The notes under the pieces: model-generated
Databases searched by the model: none
What the model was told of the DNA's origin: nothing
Seen by the model: the letters and a program-made list of their open reading frames with translations, nothing else
Part shown: in pieces, positions 26,731 through 36,183 of the stretch
Layout: each line of letters starts with the position of its first letter
Numbering within the stretch: the stretch's first letter is position 1
Assembly (NCBI GenBank): GCA_963833605.1
Contig: CAWHYZ010000003.1
Span: 248,001-312,000 of the forward strand
DNA from: JAFAXD01 sp963833605
Lineage (GTDB): Bacteria > Pseudomonadota > Alphaproteobacteria > Rhizobiales > Xanthobacteraceae
DNA: 64,000 nucleotides
Direction: 5' to 3'
Position numbers and translations under genes: made by a program

Positions 26731-27989
26731 CTAACGCTGGTCGTTCTTTTTCTGCCGCGCCGGCTTTGGCAATACCGGCTTTTTCTGCGCCGGCCCCCGC
26801 GGCGCTCCCAACTGCTGTTGTTGGTTTGGTTGACCTTGCAGGCTTGGCTGGCCTTGGGTGTTCGGTTGACCCTGGGTGTTCTGCTGACCTTGCGTGTTTT
26901 GCTGACCCGGCAGGCTTGGCCGTGCCGGCTGACCTGCCTGTCCGGCCGGCTGGCCAGGCTGTCCCTGTCGGCCTGGCCCAGTCTGCGTGCCTTGTTGTCC
27001 TGGTCGGCCGGGTTGCAGGTTCTGCTGACCCTGCCGACCGGGTTGGTTCTGTTGGTTCTGCTGTCCGGGCCTGTTTGGTTGACCTTGCCGATTGGGCGGC
27101 CCCGGCCGGTTGGGCTGGCCCGGCCGGCCGGCTGCCGCTGCAGGTTCGGCTGCCGCTGCGGGTTGGGCTGCTGCGGGCCGCGGCGCTGGATGACAAGCTG
27201 CCGCCCGACGCGCTGCGCCGCGAATGTCTGCTGCACGAATGCCCGGTCGCGTGCCGCCTGTTGGGCGGGAATCGGCAGCGGCACGGCTGCGAACCGTCCA
27301 GCTGCACCCGGCCTGATTGAGAACCCGGTCGCGCCGCGCGACAGGGTCCCGAGCTGCGCCCCGCCGGCGCCGAACACCTCGATCCGTCCGATCGTGCCGT
27401 TGGCATCGGGATAGAGCTTGATCGACACCTCGCGCCCAGCACCCTGCGGAACATCGACCAGTCCGGTCGTGCCGCGGATCCCCAAGGTCGCCGTCGGCGT
27501 TGCGATCTTCATGTCGCCGGTCTTGGCGACGAGGCTTGCGACGAACGCCGCGGTGCCGCGCACCACGTTGAACGTCGCCGCGTTTTTGCTTCCACCCTCC
27601 TCGAACAAAAAGTCGCTCACCTCCAGGGTCGCACTGGGCCCCAGCTTGAAGGTCGTATCATCATCGAAGGTCACGGCGAGCGAGCCGCTGGCATCGGTTT
27701 GCAGCAGATCGCCCTTGAAGATCGCGTCGCCGGCCTTGAGAGCCGTCACCGGCGCGCCGTTGCGAAAATCCGTGGCGTTGCCGGTGACCGTCGCCACGCT
27801 GCCGACTGCCGCGTTGGCGGTGGCTGGTGTGGCCTGCGGCGCGATTTGCTGTGCGGCAGTCGGCGGTGCCGGCGGTTGCTGGGCGTCCTGGCCGCGCACC
27901 TGGAGTGCGAGGCCGGCAAGGATGATCAGTGCAGCCGCAACACTCCTTTGCGCCCTTCGCCCCGCAACGGCTGGGGGACGGGCGCCCAA
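26731..27989 (-). pseudogene. FecR-domain exported protein with a Gln/Gly/Pro-rich tail, frameshifted
   Basis: About 419 residues. A signal-like N-terminus (VAAALIILAGLALQVRGQDA) precedes a FecR domain (GSVATVTGNATDFRNGAPVT, GDLLQTDASGSLAVTFDDDT, ATPTATLGIRGTTGLVDV) at residues about 60-190. The C-terminal third changes frame at about 27117-27131, inside a GGCCGGCC run. In the restored frame it is a low-complexity repeat of QGQQN/TQGQPN/SLQGQPN units ending QKKNDQR at 26731. The start is a TTG at 27989 just after the HupE stop, so the true start is uncertain. FecR-domain proteins of this form are often cell-surface or periplasmic. Confidence 0.7.
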
Positions 27990-27992
27990 GAT

Positions 27993-28598
27993 CTAGCTCA
28001 AGCCGATCACCAGCAGTACCGCCCCAGCCACAACGGCGGCACCGCCCGCGAGTTGCGCGATCTGTCGGCCGCCTGCGGCCTGGCCGATCAGCACGCCGAA
28101 CGCGGTGCCGATCGCATGCAGCACGGCGGTCGCCGCCACGAAGCCCAAGCCAAAGAGCAGGCCGGAGGCGGAGGTCGACATCTCGGTGCCGTGCGCATGG
28201 CCGTGGAAGATCGCAAAGAAGGCGACCAGCGCCATGGCGATCAGCAGCGGAACACGCATCGCGAAGGCGATCGCGGCGCCGAGCACGAGCACCGACAGCG
28301 CAATCCCGGTTTCGACATGTGGGATCGCTACCCCCATTATGCCGGTCACGCCGGCCGCGGCCATCACCGCAATGAAGGTACCTGGAACGAGCCAAAGTGC
28401 GCGGCCACCGAGTTGCGCCGCGAATACGCCGACCGCCAGCATGGCAATGAGATGGTCCAGTCCGGTGAACGGATGCGCGAAGCCGTGGGTGAGATCGTGT
28501 GCGTCGCCGATGCCCGGATGGGCAGCCACAACCGTCGGTGCCGCAACCAGAATGGCGACGAGCGCGGCGCTGCAAATGTCGGATCGCTTATGATGCAT
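27993..28598 (-). CDS. hupE: HupE/UreJ-family metal permease
   Basis: 201 residues. After a signal peptide ending VVAAHPG comes the family motif FAHPFTGLDHLIAMLAVG, followed by about five further membrane helices and the histidine pair in FFAIFHGHAHGTEM. HupE/UreJ proteins are inner-membrane carriers for nickel or cobalt near hydrogenase, urease or cobalt-dependent functions. No hydrogenase or urease is visible here; the divergent neighbour is a histidine-rich EutA-like protein, which favours cobalt. ATG 28598 is chosen because the signal peptide then has the normal length. Confidence 0.88.
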   Translation of the reverse strand: MHHKRSDICSAALVAILVAAPTVVAAHPGIGDAHDLTHGFAHPFTGLDHLIAMLAVGVFAAQLGGRALWLVPGTFIAVMAAAGVTGIMGVAIPHVETGIALSVLVLGAAIAFAMRVPLLIAMALVAFFAIFHGHAHGTEMSTSASGLLFGLGFVAATAVLHAIGTAFGVLIGQAAGGRQIAQLAGGAAVVAGAVLLVIGLS

Positions 28599-28637
28599 GG
28601 TGAAACCCTGCTTCCAGCCCGATATGATCAAAGACCC

Positions 28638-28657
28638 ATACGCCAAACGGGGCGTAT
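28638..28657. promoter_or_regulatory. Inverted repeat in the hupE/eutA-like divergent promoter region
   Basis: ATACGCC (28638-28644) and GGCGTAT (28651-28657) are perfect seven-base arms with a six-base spacer. It lies 40 bases before hupE and 31 bases before the EutA-like gene, a position suited to a shared operator, possibly metal-responsive. Confidence 0.6.
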
Positions 28658-28687
28658 TTTCCATGCCGGTCCATGAATGAGCAATGA

Positions 28688-30358
28688 ATGAGCGCCGACG
28701 CGCCAAAATCCAAATCGCACTCGGTCGCCGATCACCGGCTTGGGCTTGACCTCGATCACGTGCACGACGGCTTCGCCGACCATGATCATGATTTTCCCGA
28801 CGAGGGACCGCTCGAGCAGAATCCGATTTGGCTGCAGGATCGCGTCACGCTGACGAGCGTCGGCATCGATATCGGTTCGTCCGGCACACAGGTCATCTTT
28901 TCGCGTGTCCATATGCGCCGGCTCGGCGAGGATCTGTCGAGCCGCTACTATGTTGCCGCGCGCGAAACCGTGTTTGCCTCGCCGGTTGCGCTCACCCCTT
29001 ATGAGAGCGAGCAGCGTATCGACGAAGCGCGCCTGCGTGCGATCATCGACGCCGCCTATGGGGCTGCCGCCGTTGCACCGGCGGATATTGATACCGGTGT
29101 GGTGATCCTGACCGGTGAGGCGCTGCGGCGCGAGAACGCGCAAGTGATCGCGTCAGTCGTCGCCGACCGGGGCGGCGATCTCGTGTGCGCCAGCGCCGGC
29201 CATCACATGGAGGCGATGCTGGCGGCCTACGGCTCGGGCGCCGCTGCGGTATCGTACGAGCGCGGGCAACGAATTCTCAATATCGATATCGGCGGCGGCA
29301 CCACCAAGCTGGCCGTGGTCGAGCATGGTCGCGTCGTTGCGACCGCGGCGGTGCATATCGGTGGCCGGCTGCAGGTCGTCGACCGCGCGGGCGCAATCGA
29401 GCGGCTCGACCCGGCGGGAGCACACCATGCGGCGCGCGCGGGTTTTTCCTGGCGCCGCGGCGATCAGGTCGCATCCGCGGATCTCGACAAGGTCGCCGAC
29501 ACCATGGCGGATGCGCTCGTCGCTGCCGTCACCCTACGACCGTTGCCGGCAGAGATCGCCGCGCTCTATCTCACGGATCCGATCGACCTTGGTCGGATCG
29601 ATGGCATGATGTTTTCCGGCGGGGTTGCCGAATATGTCTACGACCGCGAGACCCGTGACTTCGGCGATATGGGGCGCCGCCTCGGACGCGCGATTGTTCG
29701 CCGGATTGCAAGCAACACATTGCCCTGGCCGCTGCTGCCCGCCGGCGAATGCATCCGCGCCACGGCGCTCGGCGCGTCCGAGTACAGCGTCCAGCTGTCG
29801 GGCTCGACCAGTTTTATTTCCGATCCCGCCTCGCTGCTGCCGCGCCGCAACCTGCAGGTCTTGCGACCGGATTACGTCAGCGAAGAGCGCATCGATCCGG
29901 ACGCCCTCGCGCGGGCCATCCACGCCCACTTGGCGGCGTTTGACATCGTCGGCGACGACGTGGCACTTGCCCTGCGCTGGCGCGGTCCGCCGTCGCACGC
30001 CCGTCTTGCAGCCTTTGCGGAGGGTATTCGTCGCGGTCTCGTGCAGCGGATTGCGCAGGGTCGTCAGCTTTACCTGATGCTCGACGGCGACGTGGCCCAA
30101 ACTCTGGGCGCGATCATGCGCGATGAGTTGTTGATCAAGAACGAAATACTGGTGATCGATGGGCTCGTGTTGGGGGATTTCGACTATATCGACCTTGGCC
30201 GCATCAGATTGCCCTCCAATACGGTGCCCGTCACCATCAAGTCGCTGGTGTTCAACCAGGATCCGCGCCGGCCGCATCTGCATCGGCACGGCGATCACGG
30301 GCATCATCATGGCTATGACCACGGAGCTCGACATGGTCCAAGCGATCAGACCGACTGA
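28688..30358 (+). CDS. eutA: EutA-like ASKHA ATPase with histidine-rich N- and C-termini
   Basis: 556 residues against about 467 in enterobacterial EutA. The core is clearly EutA: LTSVGIDIGSSGTQVIFSR, DIDTGVVILTGEALRRENAQ, ASAGHHMEAMLAAYGSGA, ILNIDIGGGTTKLAVVEHG, GMMFSGGVAEYVYDRET, DFDYIDLGRIRLPSNTVPVT. It differs by an added N-terminal tail (LDLDHVHDGFADHDHDF) and a C-terminal tail (LHRHGDHGHHHGYDHG), both likely metal-binding. Known EutA exchanges damaged cobalamin on ethanolamine ammonia-lyase, but no such enzyme is visible. It is divergent from hupE, hinting at a link to cobalt. A frameshifted paralogue without such tails is at 19402-20908. Confidence 0.85.
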   Translation: MSADAPKSKSHSVADHRLGLDLDHVHDGFADHDHDFPDEGPLEQNPIWLQDRVTLTSVGIDIGSSGTQVIFSRVHMRRLGEDLSSRYYVAARETVFASPVALTPYESEQRIDEARLRAIIDAAYGAAAVAPADIDTGVVILTGEALRRENAQVIASVVADRGGDLVCASAGHHMEAMLAAYGSGAAAVSYERGQRILNIDIGGGTTKLAVVEHGRVVATAAVHIGGRLQVVDRAGAIERLDPAGAHHAARAGFSWRRGDQVASADLDKVADTMADALVAAVTLRPLPAEIAALYLTDPIDLGRIDGMMFSGGVAEYVYDRETRDFGDMGRRLGRAIVRRIASNTLPWPLLPAGECIRATALGASEYSVQLSGSTSFISDPASLLPRRNLQVLRPDYVSEERIDPDALARAIHAHLAAFDIVGDDVALALRWRGPPSHARLAAFAEGIRRGLVQRIAQGRQLYLMLDGDVAQTLGAIMRDELLIKNEILVIDGLVLGDFDYIDLGRIRLPSNTVPVTIKSLVFNQDPRRPHLHRHGDHGHHHGYDHGARHGPSDQTD

Positions 30359-30437
30359 TTCCAGGTTGACCGTCACATCGGGTTCCGGCAAAGCCGCTCC
30401 CTGAGCGAAGGCAGCTGGCGGACGAGGGAAGCGACCA

Positions 30438-32817
30438 ATGCTCCAACCCAAGGCCTTGGTGTGGGCGTGTGCGTTCGTGTTCGCGTTCGCACTCGTCGCG
30501 CCTGCCCAGCAAACTCGGCCCGCCGCCCAGCTGCCATCCGCCGCGCCCGTATCCTCTGCCAACGACGAACTTGCCCCGCTCAAGCAACTCCTCGATCAAA
30601 TCCAGCAGGCGATCGGCCATGGCGGGCACACCGATCAGAGCCTGACGCAGCTGCGCGAAAAGCTCGCCCCGATTCGCGACGGCTTGCGCGAGCGCTTCAA
30701 CGTCCTCGACCCGCGTCTTGCGGAGGTCGACAGCCGTCTGTCGCAGCTCGGTCCGGCACCCGCCGCCGGCGCCCCGCCCGAAACCGCCGCCATCGCCGAG
30801 GAGCGAGCAAAGCTCAGCCAGACCCGCGCCGAGGTCGATGCGGCGCTCAAGGAGACGCGGCTGCTGAGTCAGCGCGCCGAGGACATCGCGGCCCATATCA
30901 ACGAGACCCGGCGTACTCTGTTCAGCCGCGCTCTGTTCCAGCGCACGCCCGGCGCGCTCGACGCCCGCTTCTGGTCCGAAGCCGCGCGCGCGGTGCGAAC
31001 CGAGGCGCAGGGAATCTCTTTTCTGCTGGAATCCTGGTCGAGTTACGCGCGCCGCAACGGCGGACTGCGCGGCGCCGCCGTCAGCGTCGCGACGATTGCG
31101 ATAGTGGCCGGGCTTGTGCTCGCGGTCGTGTACGGATGGCGCCGTCGCTTCGCGCGCGAGGTCGCTCCCGACCGCACTGCGCGCCGGTTTGCGCGCGCTC
31201 TCACCGCCCTGCTCGTGCTGGTTCGTGATGCACTGTTGGTGCCGGTTGCGGTCTTCGTTGTCGTCAAGGTTCTGGAAGGAAATGGGCTGCTGCTACCCAT
31301 CGTCGCCGACCTCGGTCTCGGACTCACGGTCGCGGTCGCGGTTGCAAGCTTCGGCCACGCCGTGGCGCGTGCGGTACTGGCGCCTGCCGCGCCACATCGG
31401 CGCCTGGTTGGTGCCGACGAGTTGCAGGCGCGCCGCCTCGCGTCTTATCTCACCTGGTGTTCGCGCGTCCTGGGCGCGGGGATTTTCCTCAACATCGTGC
31501 ACAAGTCAGTGGGGGCGCCGCTCGCGGCCACGATTACGACCAGTGCACTGCTGGCGGCGCTCATCGGCCTGTTGACACTCTACTTGCTGATCCGACTGCC
31601 GCCGGCGGAGACCCGCGCTGGCCTGCGCTGGCTGCGCTTCCTGGCCTGGGTGTTCGTCGCCGCCATCTTGGCAGCGCTGGTGACCGGCTTCGTCGGCTTC
31701 GGCGCGTTCCTGGCTGGTCGCGTGACCGTGCTCCTGATGATGGTCGGCGCTTTCTACCTCGGTGCCGCCTTCGTCGACGCCGTCGTGACCGACCTGCTCA
31801 ACGCGGATTCTGAGCGCGGACGCCGTATGGCCGCGACCTTCGGGCTGTCGCCGCGCGGACTGGAACTGGTGGCGACGCTGCTCGCGGCTTTGTTCAAGCT
31901 CTGTCTCGCCTTGCTCGCCGTGTTTCCGGTGCTCGGACCTTGGGGCATCTTCGCAGCCGATTTCTTCGACGTGATCCAGGATGCGGTGTTCGGTTTCCGC
32001 ATCGGCAATGTGAGCATTTCGTTCAGCACCATCATCAGCGCGTTCCTGCTGCTGTTGCTTGGTTTCGTTGCGACACGCGCGGTGCAACGCTGGCTCGAGC
32101 GCCGTTTCTTGCCGCGCACTGGGCTCGATCCCGGCCTGCAAAATTCGGTGTCGGTGCTGTTCGGCTATGCGGGCGTGATCACGGCGCTGATCTTTGCGCT
32201 CTCGGAGCTCGGCATCGATCTGCAGAAAATCGCTCTCATCGCCGGCGCACTCTCGGTCGGAATCGGCTTCGGCCTGCAATCGGTTGTGTCCAATTTCGTG
32301 TGCGGCATCATTCTTTTGGCCGAGCGGCCGATCCGGGTCGGCGACTGGGTGCTGGTCAAGAGCGAGGAAGGCTTCGTGCGCCGGATCAGCGTGCGCGCCA
32401 CCGAGATCGAGACCTTCGACCGTGCCAGCGTGATCGTTCCGAAATCAGGATTTCATCACCGGCGTCGTCAAGAACATGACGCATGGCAATCCGATCGGAC
32501 GCATCATCGTCAAACTCGGGGTCGGCTACGACAGCGATATGGATCGTGTACGCGAGATCCTGCTCGAGATCGCCGAGGCCCATCCCCAGGTCATACGCAC
32601 GCCGGCACCGAACGTGTTTTTCATGGCGTTCGGCGCGCTTGCCCTCAACGTCGAGTTGCGTTGCTTCGTCGCCAACGTCCAGAACGCGCTCGCAACCCGC
32701 AGCGACCTCAACTTCACCATCTTGCGACGGTTTCGCGAAGCCGGGATCGGCATTCCGACCAACCCCGCTGATGTAAAGCTGGTGGCGAAGCCGGCCTCAC
32801 AACCCTCGCCCGGATGA
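30438..32817 (+). pseudogene. DUF3772-type MscS mechanosensitive channel, frameshifted
   Basis: About 792 residues: signal peptide, a helical periplasmic DUF3772 region (residues about 40-170), some ten membrane helices and the MscS channel domain (LSVGIGFGLQSVVSNFVCGI, then IRVGDWVLVKSEEGFVRRIS and IETFDRASVIVP). A +1 shift in AAA at 32442-32444 interrupts the cytoplasmic part; deleting one A restores VPNQDFITGVVKNMTHGNPI and the rest up to 32817. Such large channels respond to turgor in the inner membrane. It starts 80 bases after the EutA-like gene; a functional link is not evident. Confidence 0.87.
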
Positions 32818-32920
32818 TCCGGGGATGCGCCGCCATTATCTTTCCAGCCGCGCAGCCAGCCTCGCGTATACGTTTTGGCGACGTTTGCACCGTAACGTGC
32901 GCGTCCGCGTGGAACACCTG

Positions 32921-33434
32921 ATGCATTGCCGACGTGCCATCATCGGTCTCGCGATCGTCGCCCTCGCGGGATGCGCAGGCGATCAGGAACTCATCGCAGC
33001 CGAGCTTCTACCGCAGCCTCGCCACCCCGAACGCCGAGGTCGATGCCTCGGCCGCGCAGTCGATGATTTCTGGGTACCGCAAGAACAACGGCCTTGGCCC
33101 GGTCACGCTCGACCCGGGGCTGATGCGGCTCGCGTCCGAGCAGTCGGTTGCGATGGCACAGCGGGATAAGCTCGATCACAATGCCGCGCGATCATTCAAT
33201 GAGCGCATTGCCGGCGCGGGCTTTCCGACCAAGGCGGCGGTGGAAAATGTAGGCGCCGGTTACCACACGCTCGCCGAGGCGTTCTCCGGGTGGCGCGATT
33301 CCCCGCCGCACCGCGCCAATATGCTCAACCCGGGCGTGACGCGCATGGGCATCGCCGCGGTCTACTCGCCGAACTCGAAGTACAAAGTGTTTTGGACCCT
33401 CATCATGGCAGCGCCCGATGAACGAAGGGGTTAG
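32921..33434 (+). pseudogene. CAP/SCP-domain lipoprotein, frameshifted
   Basis: About 170 residues. The N-terminus is a lipoprotein signal with lipobox LAGC (MHCRRAIIGLAIVALAGC). The CAP domain follows: NGLGPVTLDPGLMRLASEQS, MAQRDKLDHNA, ENVGAGYHTLAEAFSGWRDS and PPHRANMLNPGVTRMGIA, with the HxxN-type and ENV signatures of the family. A +1 change near 33005-33012 separates lipobox and domain; dropping one base in GAGCTTC gives AEFYRSL. Function of bacterial CAP proteins is mostly unknown. Confidence 0.8.
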
Positions 33435-33551
33435 CGCTGGTCTAAAGCACGTTCCGCCCGAAACGATTCGCACGCCTTGACATCACCGGGCTTGTCGGGG
33501 TCCCCGTGCGCAAGCGCGCGAGGCGCCCAAGGCGTAGAATCCGAGCTTGCG

Positions 33552-33839
33552 TTATTTCGGTTTCTTGGCGGTTGGGTGAGCGGTGTGTACCGGATGGCTG
33601 CTCGTCGTGCCAGCGGGCGTCGTGGTGTTGCTTGCGGCGGTGTCGCCGCCGCGCATCTCCTTCCACGGATCAGTATTCCGCGCCTTGTCGGGCACGTTCT
33701 TGATCATGGCCTTGTAGGCCTCGTCGGCCTCCTTGTCGGCTTTCTTCTGCGAGTCGCTGCGCGCGGTCGTCTGGTTCATCTCCGCGTAGCCAGGCCCGGT
33801 CAGCAGCGCGAGCGTCAAGGCGGCCACCACGATTCTCAT
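33552..33839 (-). CDS. Small secreted protein
   Basis: 95 residues: signal peptide (MRIVVAALTLALLTGPGYA), a charged helical middle (DSQKKADKEADEAYKAMIKN, DKARNTDPWKEMRG) and a Thr/Pro/His-rich tail. It resembles short conserved exported proteins of Bradyrhizobium-type bacteria with no known role. Upstream, AGTCCGCT/AGCGGACT (33878-33898) makes a short perfect hairpin. Confidence 0.75.
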   Translation of the reverse strand: MRIVVAALTLALLTGPGYAEMNQTTARSDSQKKADKEADEAYKAMIKNVPDKARNTDPWKEMRGGDTAASNTTTPAGTTSSHPVHTAHPTAKKPK

Positions 33840-33877
33840 GCGGCTCCTCCATCCACATTCGAAGTCGAACTTAACCT

Positions 33878-33898
33878 AGTCCGCTCGCCAAGCGGACT
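33878..33898. repeat. Short perfect hairpin upstream of the small secreted protein gene
   Basis: Eight-base arms AGTCCGCT and AGCGGACT around a five-base loop, 39 bases upstream of the minus-strand start at 33839. It could be an operator or a leader hairpin. Confidence 0.45.
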
Positions 33899-34073
33899 GT
33901 CAAGCTGACACATTTGAATAATCGCACAATTGGGCCGCAATTCGACCGGGAGCCGGCAGCGCAGCGACGACGCCGCTCGTTTCTGGGCGTTGGTCGACAG
34001 GGCTATTTTGGCCGCGAGGCGCGGTTTGGCGCTCAGCTCACCAAACCGGCGATCCCGGCCTGGAATGCCGGCT

Positions 34074-34433
34074 TCAGCTGAGCGGTTTTGCGCGATCGCC
34101 GGGGCGGGCGCGCCGGTTCAGCACACGGCGATAGTGCGGTCGTGGCTGGTTGTCGTGCGCGGCCCGCTCATCGAGCTCGCGCAGCGCGTCCATGACGTCG
34201 TCGAATGTGACGAGCTTGCCCGCGGGGAGCAGCGGCCGCAGCGCCGGGGTCGCGGTCGCCGCGCAGGCATCGGAGGCCCACGACGCAAGGATTGCGCGCT
34301 TTTCGTTGAGCGTGAGGTCGCCGTCGTCGACGACCTGAAGCGGATGCGCAAACGCGGCCGCCGGGTGCAGCAGCGAGCTCAGATCGCGCGCGCCGCTGGT
34401 TCGCCGTCCGGGCATGCGGGCTTGTCCTCTCAT
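34074..34433 (-). CDS. Conserved small protein of unknown function
   Basis: 119 residues. Core: SSLLHPAAAFAHPLQVVDDG, DLTLNEKRAILASWASDACA and VTFDDVMDALRELDERA. I recall similar short proteins widely in Bradyrhizobium-like genomes, often near heat-shock or stress genes; no function is known to me. It starts four bases after the hsp20 stop on the same strand, so the two may have formed one operon before the IS insertion upstream. Confidence 0.7.
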   Translation of the reverse strand: MRGQARMPGRRTSGARDLSSLLHPAAAFAHPLQVVDDGDLTLNEKRAILASWASDACAATATPALRPLLPAGKLVTFDDVMDALRELDERAAHDNQPRPHYRRVLNRRARPGDRAKPLS

Positions 34434-34847
34434 GGGTCAGGCCACCCTAACCGTGGCAGTCTTCTCGGCCTTACCGACCGATCTGCCGGCACCACCGATT
34501 TCGATCCGCCGCGGCTTCATGGCGTCCGGTACCCTGCGGACCAGGTCGATCTGCAAGAGACCGTGCTCGAACGCAGCACCCGTCACCTCCACATAGTCGG
34601 CCAAGCGGAACTGGCGCTCGAACGGCCGTGCCGCAATGCCTTGGTACAGGTACTCGCGCTCAGCGACCTGGGCCCGACGGCCCGCAATGGTGAGCAGGTT
34701 CTGCTGCGCCGTGATGATAAGATCATCAGACGTGAATCCGGCGAGCGCAAGCGTGATTCGATAGGCGTCATCGCCAAGCCGCAGGATATCGTATGGCGGG
34801 TAGCCGTCATTGTCAGGCAGCTGGGCGCTGTTCATCAAATCGAACAG

Positions 34848-34868
34848 ACGATCAAAACCGATACTCGA
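34848..34868. repeat. Left copy of the 21-base direct repeat flanking the IS
   Basis: Bases 34848-34868 (ACGATCAAAACC...ACTCGA) recur exactly at 36184-36204. They are host hsp20 sequence. Together they look like a target duplication. Confidence 0.8.
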
Positions 34869-34934
34869 AGCGGCCCCCTAATTAACCGGACACGTTCTCC
34901 CACTTCGATAAGAGGTAGGAGTAATGTCGTGACT

Positions 34935-35327
34935 ATGACTGGTAACATCCCGAAGAGTGAGGTCCTGAGCGGGCCTGAGCGCCGCCGGCGCAGGACACCG
35001 GCGGAGAAGTTGGCGATCGTGGGCGAGACCTATGAGCCGGGCGTCACGGTCAGTCTGGTGGCCCGCCGCCACGGCATCGCGCCAAACCAGTTGTTCCTTT
35101 GGCGGCGGCTGGCGTCACAGGGCGCTTTGACGGCGACGCAATCCGAAGAGGCCGTGGTGCCCGCGTCTGAGTACCGTTCGCTGCAGAGCCAGGTCCGCGA
35201 ACTGCAGCGGCTGCTCGGCAAGAAGACGCTGGAGGCCGAGATCCTCAAGGAGGCTCTTGAAGTCGCCGCGGGCTCAAAAAAACACCTGTTGCGGTCGCTG
35301 TCGTGGCCCAGGGACGGTTTGCGATGA
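34935..35327 (+). CDS. IS3-family transposase OrfA
   Basis: 130 residues: basic helix-turn-helix (RRRRTPAEKLAIVGETYEPG, SLVARRHGIAPNQLFLWRRL) and a leucine-zipper segment (YRSLQSQVRELQRLLGKKTL) that dimerises with OrfAB. It starts at ATG 34935 (a GTG at 34929 is in frame). A run of seven A at 35276-35282 is the likely -1 frameshift site feeding into OrfB; reading shifts from S-K-K to K-T-P-V-A-V and continues openly. Confidence 0.88.
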   Translation: MTGNIPKSEVLSGPERRRRRTPAEKLAIVGETYEPGVTVSLVARRHGIAPNQLFLWRRLASQGALTATQSEEAVVPASEYRSLQSQVRELQRLLGKKTLEAEILKEALEVAAGSKKHLLRSLSWPRDGLR

Positions 35328-36172
35328 AGACGGTCTGCGACGCACTCGACTTGGCGCGCTCGAACATCGCGGTCCAGATCAAAGCGCCCATCGCCAAGCC
35401 TCTTGGACGGCCACCTCAGCCCGACGCCGATCTGGTTGCCGAGATCAAAGCGGTGATTGGTGAGACGCCAACCTATGGCTATCGCCGGGTCTGGGCTGTC
35501 TTGCGGCGCGCGGCCTGGGCCCAAAGGCTCCCACCTCCCAATCACAAACGCATCTATCGGATCATGAAGGCCCACGGCCTACTGCTCAACCGCCACGCGG
35601 GCGGCAGCGACAAGCGTCGTCACAATGGTCGCATCGCCGTTGACCGTTCCAACTTGCGTTGGTGCTCGGACGGCTTCGAACTGCCCTGCGACAACGGCGA
35701 GAAGGTCCGGGTCGCATTCGCGCTCGACTGCTGCGACCGCGAGGCCATGGGTTTTGTCGCCACCACCGAGGGGATCAAAAGCGAGGACGTGCGCGATCTC
35801 ATGGTCACAGCGGTGGATTATCGCTTCGGACCGGTCAACCGGTTGCCAGAGACCATCGAATGGTTGACCGACAACGGCTCCGGTTACATCGCGCATGAGA
35901 CCAAGCGCTTTGCGCGAGAGATCGGCTTCGAACCCCGAACTACGCCAGTGGAGAGCCCGCAATCAAATGGAATGGCGGAAGCCTTCGTGCGCACAATCAA
36001 GCGAGACTACGCCCGCGTCTCGCCTTCGCCCAATGCTGAAACGGTGATGCGCTCGTTGCCGCACTGGTTCGAACATTACAACACAGTTCACCCGCACCGA
36101 GCTCTCGGATATCGTTCTCCGCGCGAGTTCATCGCATCGCGCTCAAACCGGGAAAACATGTCCGGTCTTTAA
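35303..36172 (+). CDS. IS3-family transposase OrfB (DDE integrase domain)
   Basis: 289 residues from a GTG at 35303, but probably expressed mostly as an OrfAB fusion by -1 shifting at 35276-35282. The rve-type DDE triad is complete: Asp in LRWCSDGFEL, Asp in IEWLTDNGSGYIAHE and Glu in SNGMAEAFVRTIKRDY. The C-terminal NTVHPHRALGYRSPREF is the usual IS3 ending. No stop or gap is seen, so the element may still be active. Confidence 0.92.
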   Translation: MAQGRFAMKTVCDALDLARSNIAVQIKAPIAKPLGRPPQPDADLVAEIKAVIGETPTYGYRRVWAVLRRAAWAQRLPPPNHKRIYRIMKAHGLLLNRHAGGSDKRRHNGRIAVDRSNLRWCSDGFELPCDNGEKVRVAFALDCCDREAMGFVATTEGIKSEDVRDLMVTAVDYRFGPVNRLPETIEWLTDNGSGYIAHETKRFAREIGFEPRTTPVESPQSNGMAEAFVRTIKRDYARVSPSPNAETVMRSLPHWFEHYNTVHPHRALGYRSPREFIASRSNRENMSGL

Positions 36173-36183
36173 GGGGCAACAAC

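Larger units (their letters stand above)
34869..36183 (+). mobile_element. IS3-family (IS2-like) insertion sequence inside hsp20
   Basis: About 1315 bases, the usual IS2-group size. Near-terminal inverted repeats: CCCCCTAATTAACCGGACAC at the left (34874-34893) and, read on the other strand, GCCCCTTAAAGACCGGACAT at the right (36177-36158). It carries two overlapping transposase frames linked by an A7 slippery run. A short non-matching stretch of a few bases lies between each inverted repeat and the 21-base host duplication, so the exact ends are uncertain by about five bases. Confidence 0.85.

Noticed and set aside
31506..32279. Minus-strand frame rich in Glu/Arg/Gln/His opposite the MscS gene
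   Set aside because: It is the antisense of hydrophobic helices and gives low-complexity charged sequence.
33930..34934. Extension of the transposase OrfA frame upstream of the IS
   Set aside because: It crosses the IS border and the hsp20 and DUF genes in antisense. Only the part from 34935 is OrfA.
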